A stretch of 64,000 nucleotides of DNA from positions 1 through 64,000 of the forward strand of contig JBGCEZ010000039.1 of the NCBI GenBank assembly GCA_045106735.1. The letters are read 5' to 3'. How positions within the stretch are numbered: the stretch's first letter is position 1; every line of letters begins with the position of its first letter. Of this stretch, positions 8,695-16,276 are shown in pieces. This DNA comes from JBGCEZ01 sp045106735 (GTDB taxonomy: Bacteria > Planctomycetota > Phycisphaerae > Phycisphaerales > SM1A02). Both the position numbers and the translations under genes were made by a program. The notes under the pieces were generated by a model. That model was not told the origin of the DNA. It made no database searches and was given only the letters and a program-made list of their open reading frames with translations.

Positions 8695-9840
8695 TCACCC
8701 GTTCCACTCGCGCAGCTCGGGGCCAACGTACTTGGCCAGCGGGCGAATGAGGCGGTTGTCGGCGTGCTGCTCCATCACGTGGGCGCACCAGCCTGTGATG
8801 CGGCTGGCCACGAAGATGGGCGTGTACTGCGGGACGGGAATCCCCATGACGTAATAGGTCATGCCGCACGGGAAGTCGACGTTCGGGTGGATGTTCTTGT
8901 CGTCGAGCATGATCTGCTGGACCTCGTCGCCCATTCGGAACCACTTGGTGCCGTCCTCGCCGATTCGCTCGGCCGCCTGGAGGCCCCAGCCGCGGAGGAT
9001 GCCGGCGCGGTGGTCGCCGTTCTTGTAGACCCGGTGGCCAAAGCCCATGAGCTTGCGCTTCTCGGCAAATGCCTGGGTCATGAAGTCGCGAACGCTGCCG
9101 CCCTTCTGCACGAAGGCGTCGACGTCCTTCATCATCTCCATGGCCTTCTCGTTCGCGCCGCCGTGGAGTTCACCCTTGAGCGCGCCAATGCCGCCGCAGA
9201 TCGCCGCGTGCAGGTCGCTCAGCGTGCCGGCAATCACGCGGCAGGCGAAGGTCGAGGCGTTGAAGTCATGCTCGGCGTAGAGCACGAGCGAGACGTCCAT
9301 CACCTTGGCGTCGAGTTCGTCGGGCTTCTTGCCCGTCATGCACCACAGCAGGTTCGCCGCGTGGCTGAGCGACGGATCGGGATCCACCGGGTCCTTGCCA
9401 TCGCGCACCATCTGGCCGTAGCCGATGATCGTCGGGATCTGGGCCAGGAGGCGAATCGACTTGCGGAGTTCGGCCTCGTGCGAGTTGTCCTCGCAGTCCG
9501 GATCGAAGTGGCTCAGCCAGCTGATGCCGGTCCGCAGAATCGACATGGGGTGGGCGTTCGGCGGATCACCGGCGATGCCGCGGAGCACCGTCTTCAGGCC
9601 TTCGGGAATCGCCCGGGCCGCCTTGATCTGATCGCTGAACGCAGCGAGTTCCGCGGCCGACGGCTTGTGGCCGATCAGCAGCAGGTGGGCGACCTCTTCG
9701 AACGTCGCGTTGGCGGCCAGGTCGGCGATCTCGTAGCCGCGGTACATGAGCTGGGTCTGGTTGACCGCGCAGATGGACGTGTCGCCGACGGTCTGGCCGG
9801 CGAGGCCGCGGGTGTCCTTCGGGGTGGTGGTGGTGCTCAT
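8695..9840 (-). CDS. gltA: Citrate synthase
   Basis: Condenses acetyl-CoA and oxaloacetate to citrate, the entry step of the TCA cycle. 381 residues, the length of the short bacterial type (also the size of 2-methylcitrate synthase). Visible active-site elements: His191 in AEHDFN, His226 in ELHGGAN, His269 in GFGHRVYK, Asp322 in HPNVDF and Arg347 in ASRITGW. The N-terminal GLAGQTVGDTSIC and YRGYEI phrases are typical of the family. No prp genes are adjacent, so citrate rather than methylcitrate synthesis is the simpler reading, although the two activities cannot be separated by sequence alone. Malate dehydrogenase is 30 kb away in the same window. Confidence 0.93.
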   Translation of the reverse strand: MSTTTTPKDTRGLAGQTVGDTSICAVNQTQLMYRGYEIADLAANATFEEVAHLLLIGHKPSAAELAAFSDQIKAARAIPEGLKTVLRGIAGDPPNAHPMSILRTGISWLSHFDPDCEDNSHEAELRKSIRLLAQIPTIIGYGQMVRDGKDPVDPDPSLSHAANLLWCMTGKKPDELDAKVMDVSLVLYAEHDFNASTFACRVIAGTLSDLHAAICGGIGALKGELHGGANEKAMEMMKDVDAFVQKGGSVRDFMTQAFAEKRKLMGFGHRVYKNGDHRAGILRGWGLQAAERIGEDGTKWFRMGDEVQQIMLDDKNIHPNVDFPCGMTYYVMGIPVPQYTPIFVASRITGWCAHVMEQHADNRLIRPLAKYVGPELREWNG

Positions 9841-10031
9841 GTGCGTCTGGCTCTCGAGGTGGGGATGACGGAAGAACGCCCGGCGCCGCGTCCGGGAACG
9901 GGGGGACGATCCTAGCAGGTCCCACGGGGCCGATCCCGAGCCGGGCCGGCCGAAGGCAGGTGCCGGGCCGCCGCGTCCCGGGCGGGGCTGGCCAACCGCG
10001 TGGGCGGCCCCAAGACCGTGGCCCGCGCACG

Positions 10032-10065
10032 AAAAAGGGGCTCCGGCCGCAAAGCCAGAGCCCCC
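10032..10065 (-). terminator. Rho-independent terminator of exoprotein paralog A
   Basis: On the minus strand, GGGGGCTCTGGC and GGCCGGAGCCCC form a hairpin followed by TTTTT, about 55 bp past the stop at 10120. It would insulate citrate synthase from read-through. Confidence 0.85.
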
Positions 10066-10119
10066 ATTTGATCGGGCATGATCAGTGTGTCGTTGCCGCC
10101 GGGGGCAACGCCTCAGGTC

Positions 10120-11571
10120 TTACGGGCAGGGGCCGTAGAACGAGAGGAAGCTGAGCAGGTCGGAGAAGTTGACGAAGAAGTCGCCGTCAAAGTCCTGCTC
10201 GCACTCGAAGCAGAAGCCCCACTCGGCGAGAAGGCTCGTCAGGTCTTCGAACCCAACCACGCCGTTCTCGTTGAAGTCGCCCATGCAGAAGTTGGTCGAC
10301 TGCGGAACGTCAACCGTGCCGAGGACTTCGTTCGCGCCGTCGCCGTCGCGGAAGAGGCCGAGGGTGATGGTGCCGTCGGTCGGGCCACTGTCCGCGGTGA
10401 AGCGGAAGTTGTACATGGTGCCCCAGCGAATGGCGTTGCCATTGGGGTTCGACGAGAACGGGGCAACGGTGTTCCAGCGAACGCTGTTGCTGGTGACCGA
10501 GTTGTCCCAGTCGGTACCGTCCCAGATCTCACCGCTGTGGTAGTCCACGTCGCGGAAGCCGATGGCGCTCACCGAGACCGAGGGGTCGAGCTCGATGTCG
10601 ACCGAACCGACCGAGCGGTGCGAGTCCAGGTTGTGGACAGCGTACTCGTAGTCCCAGGTGCCATCGCCGTTGTCGTACGCGCGGCTGCCGATGAAGAAGT
10701 TGCCGATGCCAGCGATCGCGCGCCACTGGATGTTGACCTCGGGGTCAACCTCGCGCCAGGCGTAGATCGCGGGCTCTTCCTGGACGGTTTCGCCGACATA
10801 GCCGCTCAGCGAGCCGCTCGAGGCGAGGTTGCCTTCGCGGTACGAAACGTTGTTCGCCGCACGAATCAGGTCAACTTCGACGTTCTCGTCCGGGCAGACG
10901 TACTGGGCCTCGAAGAAGTACTGGGCGCCGGGGTTGTTGGCGGCCTCGACTTCGGACGCCAGCACGCGCAGGCGGCGGGCGGTGTTGCCGTTGAACGCCG
11001 GGTCAGCCGGCGGGTACGGGAAGAAGCCATTGGTGGCGTTGACCTGGTACTTGGGGCCGGCGGGGCCCTGCGTGCCGTTGCGGTTCGCCGTGTAGGGGTC
11101 GGAGCATCCGACACCGAGCGTGTTGCAGTTGGTCGGCTGGCAGTTGCCGCACTGGCTCTGGCTCAGGGCGCAGAAGCCGTGCTTGAGCCACGACTGGCCG
11201 AGGTGCTCGAAGCGAAGGTGGCCGTTCTGGCCCGGGGCGAGCCGGAACATGTTCTGGCCGATGACCGGGTGCTGGTTCGTGTTGGCGAACCAGGCCAGGG
11301 GGACCTCGCCGGTGTTGCAGCTGGTGGTGCCGACCGAATAGGCCCGGAAGTTTCCGGAAGACCAGTTGGCGGTACCAGAGATGCGGAAGACGGTCACGTC
11401 GGGCGTGCCACCTTCGGGCTGGATCTCGAACGCACGGTCGCCGCTGGCAACACTGTTCACGGCGGCGGCAACATCATCGTTCGCCGTGGTCTGGCTCGCA
11501 CCAGACAGCTGGCCGATGGCCACGACGGCACCGGCAACGCCGGCGACACCCATCACATACCGGGTTTTCAT
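10120..11571 (-). CDS. Cys-rich exported dockerin protein, paralog A
   Basis: 483 residues with a signal peptide (MKTRYVMGVAGVAGAVVAIGQL). The body is homologous along its whole length to the proteins at 14350 and 18846. A highly conserved core contains TTSCNTGEVPLAWFANTNQHPVIGQNMFRLAPG (given in parts: SCNTG, PLAWF, NTNQHPVIGQNMFRLAPG), WLKHGFCALSQ, C-x2-C-x3-NCNTLGVGCSDPY, and later QYVCPDEN, SRAYDNGDGTWDYEYAV and DVDYHSG. The C-terminus has two dockerin-like Ca-binding repeats (DFNENGVVGFEDLTSLLAEWG; DFDGDFFVNFSDLLSFLSFYG) with flanking cysteines. I do not recognise an enzymatic domain. Start ATG 11571 has AGGAG about 10 bp upstream. It is the most divergent of the three paralogs. Confidence 0.75.
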   Translation of the reverse strand: MKTRYVMGVAGVAGAVVAIGQLSGASQTTANDDVAAAVNSVASGDRAFEIQPEGGTPDVTVFRISGTANWSSGNFRAYSVGTTSCNTGEVPLAWFANTNQHPVIGQNMFRLAPGQNGHLRFEHLGQSWLKHGFCALSQSQCGNCQPTNCNTLGVGCSDPYTANRNGTQGPAGPKYQVNATNGFFPYPPADPAFNGNTARRLRVLASEVEAANNPGAQYFFEAQYVCPDENVEVDLIRAANNVSYREGNLASSGSLSGYVGETVQEEPAIYAWREVDPEVNIQWRAIAGIGNFFIGSRAYDNGDGTWDYEYAVHNLDSHRSVGSVDIELDPSVSVSAIGFRDVDYHSGEIWDGTDWDNSVTSNSVRWNTVAPFSSNPNGNAIRWGTMYNFRFTADSGPTDGTITLGLFRDGDGANEVLGTVDVPQSTNFCMGDFNENGVVGFEDLTSLLAEWGFCFECEQDFDGDFFVNFSDLLSFLSFYGPCP

Positions 11572-11854
11572 AACGCAGGGACTCCTCGAAGGGGGGGCTG
11601 CGAACCGGAAAACGGCAGCCTCCTCGCCGCTGGTCCGCGTCCCGCACCCTAGCCGAAGGGAGCAATTTTCATGCGTCAAAAATTAGCAATTCGGTGGTCT
11701 TGGGTCTGGGAAGCGCGGATCTGCGTCCGATTCCCGCCGTTCGGGCGGTCCTGAGCCCTCCGGCGTACTCCCGCGGCCGCGGCCGCGGTGGCGGTCACGC
11801 TCGCGGGGGCGAGTGGCGGACGGCGGACGGCGGACGGCGCGCGGCGGTCAGCGG

Positions 11855-14203
11855 TCAGCTCCCCGGGCCGAGCGGGCCCGTTCGCAGATCCGGCCACGCC
11901 GCGACCGCACAGCCGATGCCGCCGGACCGTCGCTGCGTCTCGCCGCACGGGATGCCAATGACCTGGACGCCCGGGCCGACGGCTTCTCGCACGATGGCCG
12001 CCGCCGCCTCGTCAATGGCCCGGTAGAGGCCGCCCGTCGTCGGCATGAGAACCGAGTCCGAGGCGTGCACCATGTTCACGGTGTTGATGCTCCGCCGCTG
12101 GAGGCTGAAGCCGGGGATCCGGACGAGCGTCAAGCCCGCCGCTTCGAGGTCTGCTTCGAACGTCGCCCGCAGGGCGTCGCGCCGGGCGAAGGTCTCCAGG
12201 TACCCGCGGACTTCCGGCGGACCGGGAACCTGTTCCGGCTTCAGTGTGCGTCCCATGATCCACTCGAACACGGTCAAGAACCGGTCGAGGTTGCCGATGC
12301 CGGAGTCCGCCGGGCCGGTGGAGAATGCGTCGCTGAAACTGAGCGGCCATCGGCCATCTTCGCGGGCCCGGGCGTACAGCGGAGGGCCGATGCGATCCAG
12401 GAACCCACGAGCGTCGTCGCCATTCAGCGCGGCCATCGCTTCGGTTCGCGTGGCCGCATTGATGACGCCGGCACGCTCCAGGGTGGCCACGCCGGCCTCG
12501 AGCACCAAGGCGATCGCGGCTTCTTCGTCGTGCACGAAGGCCAGGTGGGCATCGCCCACGCGCCGAACGGTGACCGCAAAGTCGAGGTGGAACGCGGGGG
12601 GCGCGAGAACCACCACGTCATCGACCGCGAACTCCTGGCGGAACGCGGCGATGGTTTCTGGGTCGCGGAGTCCGATCGCCCGGTTGCGGATGACTTCGGC
12701 GTCGCCAGCGAGCAATGTGCGGCGGCCGGTGGCCGGATCACCGATGACCAGCAGGTTGCCGCCCTGGAACAGCAGCGGCGAGCGGACGAGCTCGATGCCG
12801 GCGGCCGGCAATCCTTCGACCATCCAGGTGTCGCCGGGGTCCATCGTCGAGCCGAGGTCGCCGCGACTGGCGAAGCGCGGCACGAGCATCATGAGTTGCC
12901 CGGGGTCGCCGGCCAGGGTGCCCGGTTGGCCGTTGTCCTGGGCCCACTGCGAGGCCACGTGTGGTTCGTCGATGACCACGACGCGGGCTTCGCCGCGTTG
13001 GCGACGGTACGCCAGTCGTGGCAGCGCGTCGGCCATGAACGGGGTGCCGACCGAGAGCACGAACTGTGCTTGCGGCAGCGATTCAAGCATCGCCCCGGCG
13101 ACGTCGAGGCTGTCGCCGCCGCCGGGCGGCAACCAGTAGCGGCCGCGGGTCGGTTGCATGCGGATCAACCGGTGCGGGGCGCGTCCGTCGTCGGCCGACG
13201 CCACGAACCCGGGGCGACTCGGACGCAGGACGACGACTTGCGTGGCGGCTTCCGCGGCCAGCGCGTCGACAGCGTCGTCGGCGGGATTCGCGCCGATGGC
13301 GGTCATGGCGGCGGCGACCCACGGTGTGGGATTGGCGGCGGCATCGTTCACCGGGTCGGGCGTTCCCGGGCCGGCCGCGATGCCCGCCGATGGAAGGGTT
13401 CCCATCGATGGGGGCGCGTCCACGAAGGCGAGCAGGTCGACGGGCAAGCCGATCTCGCGCAGTCCACGGACCATCGCCACGGGGTCGTCGGCCGTCTCGG
13501 GCATCTCAGCGAGCAGCAGGGCGATCGCGCGGATCGCGGTGGCCGCGACGCCGTCGGTCGCGAGACGATTGGCCACGAGGGTGGCGGCGTTGAAGCTGGG
13601 GGCGGAAATCCGCAGCGACGGCAGCCAGGGGTCGGCGGGGTTCGAGACGCCGGGCACGATTCCGGCCCGGAACCCGCGCACCAGCGGCCGTGCCGTCCCG
13701 GCAAGCTCACGCCCGTCCATCGTGGTGTCCGGAACATCGTGGGGTTCCATCACGAAGGACACGGCGCGATCGGGGTCGCGCGGCCCGCCGTCGTCGAACT
13801 CGGGATCCGGTTGCCGGTCGGCGTAGACGGCGTGGAAGCGGTCTTGGAAACCCTCCTGAATCGCCCGATCCAATGACCGGTCGATCAGCGGATCCGGCAG
13901 ATTGAAGGCCGAGAGCGGGGCTGGGCCGACGCCCTCATTGAGCGTGGCGAGCCGAGCATCCGCCCGCAGCGCGTCGATCTCGGCGCGAATGGCCGCGATC
14001 GGATCCAAGGCGGTGGCCGCCTCACTCGCCGAGGACACCGCGCCTTCGGGGCGCTGGCCATCGTCGGCCCCGCCGCTGCAGCCGGCGATGGCCACGCCGA
14101 TGCCGACCGCGAGCGTGCGGCGCAGGATGGACGTGACGTCGGGCCGGAACGTCGAGCGGGTCGGCCGGGTGTGGCAGGTCTGGCAGGTCGGGCGGGCGTG
14201 CAT
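11855..14203 (-). CDS. Lipoprotein with a guanidine-modifying-enzyme (agmatine/peptidyl-arginine deiminase-like) domain
   Basis: 782 residues. The N-terminus is a lipoprotein signal ending VAIAGC, preceded by a Cys/Thr/Arg-rich stretch from a short repeat. Residues of the GME fold occur in the expected order: Asp423 in WAQDNG, GGN483 in FQGGN, His539-x-Asp541 in FHLDF, and Cys765 in SGGIGCAV near the C-terminus. These correspond to the Asp, GGN, H-x-D and nucleophilic Cys of agmatine deiminase and Porphyromonas peptidyl-arginine deiminase. The His-to-Cys spacing (226 residues) is longer than the roughly 140 typical of agmatine deiminase, so there is an insertion. The first 350 residues are unassigned. 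Start ATG 14203 follows GGAG by 10 bp. It sits between paralogs A and B on the same strand. Substrate unknown; assignment is from motifs only. Confidence 0.65.
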   Translation of the reverse strand: MHARPTCQTCHTRPTRSTFRPDVTSILRRTLAVGIGVAIAGCSGGADDGQRPEGAVSSASEAATALDPIAAIRAEIDALRADARLATLNEGVGPAPLSAFNLPDPLIDRSLDRAIQEGFQDRFHAVYADRQPDPEFDDGGPRDPDRAVSFVMEPHDVPDTTMDGRELAGTARPLVRGFRAGIVPGVSNPADPWLPSLRISAPSFNAATLVANRLATDGVAATAIRAIALLLAEMPETADDPVAMVRGLREIGLPVDLLAFVDAPPSMGTLPSAGIAAGPGTPDPVNDAAANPTPWVAAAMTAIGANPADDAVDALAAEAATQVVVLRPSRPGFVASADDGRAPHRLIRMQPTRGRYWLPPGGGDSLDVAGAMLESLPQAQFVLSVGTPFMADALPRLAYRRQRGEARVVVIDEPHVASQWAQDNGQPGTLAGDPGQLMMLVPRFASRGDLGSTMDPGDTWMVEGLPAAGIELVRSPLLFQGGNLLVIGDPATGRRTLLAGDAEVIRNRAIGLRDPETIAAFRQEFAVDDVVVLAPPAFHLDFAVTVRRVGDAHLAFVHDEEAAIALVLEAGVATLERAGVINAATRTEAMAALNGDDARGFLDRIGPPLYARAREDGRWPLSFSDAFSTGPADSGIGNLDRFLTVFEWIMGRTLKPEQVPGPPEVRGYLETFARRDALRATFEADLEAAGLTLVRIPGFSLQRRSINTVNMVHASDSVLMPTTGGLYRAIDEAAAAIVREAVGPGVQVIGIPCGETQRRSGGIGCAVAAWPDLRTGPLGPGS

Positions 14204-14230
14204 CGAACGATGGCTCCGTCGGAAACGAGA

Positions 14231-14260
14231 ACGGGCCCCGACCAGATGGCCGGGGCCCGT
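14231..14260 (-). terminator. Hairpin terminator of exoprotein paralog B
   Basis: Perfect 10-bp stem ACGGGCCCCG/CGGGGCCCGT with a 10-nt loop, 90 bp beyond the stop at 14350 and just upstream of the next gene's start. The minus-strand 3' side has only a weak T-rich tract (TCTCGTTTCC), so function as a terminator is likely but not certain. Confidence 0.6.
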
Positions 14261-14349
14261 CATCATCATCGAGATTGACCGTCCGTGGGGCCAGCCGGGC
14301 GACGGATCGCCGAAGGTGGCCGGGGAGGGCGGTCAGCGTCCCTCAGTCA

Positions 14350-15798
14350 TTACGGGCAGGGACCGTACGACGAGAGCAGGCTCACGAGGTCGGTGAAGTC
14401 CACCGCACCGCTGTTGTCGATGTCCTGCGGGCAGCCGTCGCAGTCGCCCCACGCCGAGAGAACGCTGACGATGTCGTTGAAGTCAACGGCACCGCTGTTG
14501 TCCACGTCGGCCGGGCAATTGCTGGCCACGTCGCCGGGCACGCGGGCGGCGGCCATGACCGCGTCCGGAGCACCGGGGCGGAACATGCCGAGCTCGACAT
14601 CGCCGTCGGCCGGGGCCGCGTCCGAGGTGAAGCGGAAGTTGTAGAGCGTGCCCCAACGGATGGCGTTGGCGTTGGCGTTCTGCGCGAACGTCTGGGTGGC
14701 CCAGCTCAGTTCGTCGCCCGCGCGGTTGCTCGCCCAGTCGGTGCCGCTGAAGGGCTCACCGGAGTGGTAGTCGACGTCGGCGAAGCCTTCGCCGCTGACG
14801 TCCGCGGCCGAAGCGACGGGGACGGTGAACGTGCCGACCGAGCGGTGCACGTCCAGGTTCTGGACGGCGTACTCGTAGTCGTAGGTGCCATCACCGTTGT
14901 CGTACGCGCGACTGGCCACGTAGATCGTGCCTTCGTCGGGCACGGTCACGGTGGTGAGCATGACCTCGGCGTCGGCGTTCTTCCACGCCTCGATCGCCGC
15001 TTCTTCCATCTGCGTGCTGCCGGAGTAACCGGTGATCGAGCCCGCGAAGTTCAGGTTGACCTGGCGCCACGACGTGTTGTTGCGGGCCGCGGTGATGCTG
15101 ATCGCCGGGTTTTCGTCCGGGCAAACGTACTGGGCTTCGACGAAGTAGGTCGCGCCCGGGTTCTGGCTCGGCTGCACGTCAGACGAGGGAACCTGGAGGC
15201 GGCGAGCGACGTTGCCGTTCCAGGACGGGTTCGACGGCGGGTACGGGAAGAAGCCAGTCGTTGCGTTGACCTGCCACTTCGGGCCCGCGTCGAACTGCGA
15301 GCCGTTGAGGCCGGCCGAGTACGGGTCGGAGCAGCCGACTCCGAGCGTGTTGCAGTTGGTCGCCTGGCAGGGGCCGCACTGGGTCTGGCTCAGGGCGCAG
15401 AAGCCGTGCTTCAGCCACGCCTGGCCAACCTGCTCGAAACGGGGGTTGCCGTTGGCGCCGGGGGCGAGGCGGAACATGTTCTGGCCGATGACGGGGTGCT
15501 GGTTCGTGTTCGAGAACCAGGCCAGGGGAACGTCACCGGTGTTGCAGCTCGTGGTGCCGATGGCGTAGGCCCGCATGCTTCCCTGGGAGTAGTTCTGGAA
15601 TCCGAAGATCTCCCAGACGATGACGTCGGGGATGCCGCCCTCGGGGTTCAGATCGAGGTCACCTTCAACGGTGGACGTGACGTTGGCAACGGTCTTGCCT
15701 TTGCTCGAAACGTCGGAGGCATTGGCGAGCGTCAGCTGACCGGCGGCGATGGCCGCACCGGCAAGACCGACGACCCCGAGGAGGGGTTTGGCGTTCAT
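14350..15798 (-). CDS. Cys-rich exported dockerin protein, paralog B
   Basis: 482 residues, signal peptide MNAKPLLGVVGLAGAAIAAGQL. Full-length homolog of paralogs A and C, closer to C: both share NGSQFDAGPKWQVNA, PYPP-NPSWNGNV, NNTSWR---LNFAG and EQNANANAIRWGTLYN-RFT-type phrases. The conserved Cys pattern (TTSCNTG, HGFCALSQ, CGPCQATNCNTLGVGCSDPY, YVCPDEN) suggests disulfides in an extracytoplasmic protein. Two almost identical dockerin-like repeats end the protein (DVDNSGAVDFNDIVSVLSAWG; DIDNSGAVDFTDLVSLLSSYG). Start ATG 15798 has GGAG 8 bp upstream. Followed by its own hairpin, so probably monocistronic. Function unknown. Confidence 0.75.
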   Translation of the reverse strand: MNAKPLLGVVGLAGAAIAAGQLTLANASDVSSKGKTVANVTSTVEGDLDLNPEGGIPDVIVWEIFGFQNYSQGSMRAYAIGTTSCNTGDVPLAWFSNTNQHPVIGQNMFRLAPGANGNPRFEQVGQAWLKHGFCALSQTQCGPCQATNCNTLGVGCSDPYSAGLNGSQFDAGPKWQVNATTGFFPYPPSNPSWNGNVARRLQVPSSDVQPSQNPGATYFVEAQYVCPDENPAISITAARNNTSWRQVNLNFAGSITGYSGSTQMEEAAIEAWKNADAEVMLTTVTVPDEGTIYVASRAYDNGDGTYDYEYAVQNLDVHRSVGTFTVPVASAADVSGEGFADVDYHSGEPFSGTDWASNRAGDELSWATQTFAQNANANAIRWGTLYNFRFTSDAAPADGDVELGMFRPGAPDAVMAAARVPGDVASNCPADVDNSGAVDFNDIVSVLSAWGDCDGCPQDIDNSGAVDFTDLVSLLSSYGPCP

Positions 15799-16276
15799 GG
15801 AGGACTCCAGATTTTCTGGTTCAGGGGGATCGGGGATCGAATCAGGGACGGTTTCAAACGTCGAGCGGACTCCAACGGGGGAGCTGATCCGGAGCGACGT
15901 TGAAACGAGTTGGCGGCGGAGGGGATCGAGAAGACCTCTCAACCCCGTTCTCCCAACCGCTTCCCGACCTTAGCCGCCGGATCGACCCGCGCCGAGGCGC
16001 GGGTTGCGAATCGGGCCTGCGGTTTTCTGATGAACCGGTCGACGAACGCGAACGATGGGTAAAATCGTCCAACTCAACGCAGACCCCCAATGCGGCGACG
16101 ACCGGGCGGACCCCACGTTGAATATGGCCGTGCACCGTTTCGTGTGCGAGCGCGATTTTCGGTGCGTTTTCGGACGCTCCGGCGCACAGATCGTGGTCCG
16201 AAGACGTATCCGAGACCGTCGCGGTTGCTGTTCTGGACTCTGGGTCCTGGGCCTGCGCGTCTTCCGGAGGAATCTC
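15799..16276. other. Divergent promoter region with a GC-rich palindrome
   Basis: 478 bp between the divergent paralog B and beta-helix genes; promoters of both must lie here. At 15985-16004 there is a perfect inverted repeat (ACCCGCGCC/GGCGCGGGT, 2-nt centre). No convincing coding region; open frames here have no family resemblance. Confidence 0.5.

Noticed and set aside
10078..11652. Long Val/Ala/Glu-rich plus-strand frame over paralog A
   Set aside because: Antisense shadow; the same kind of frame appears opposite paralogs B and C because they are homologous.
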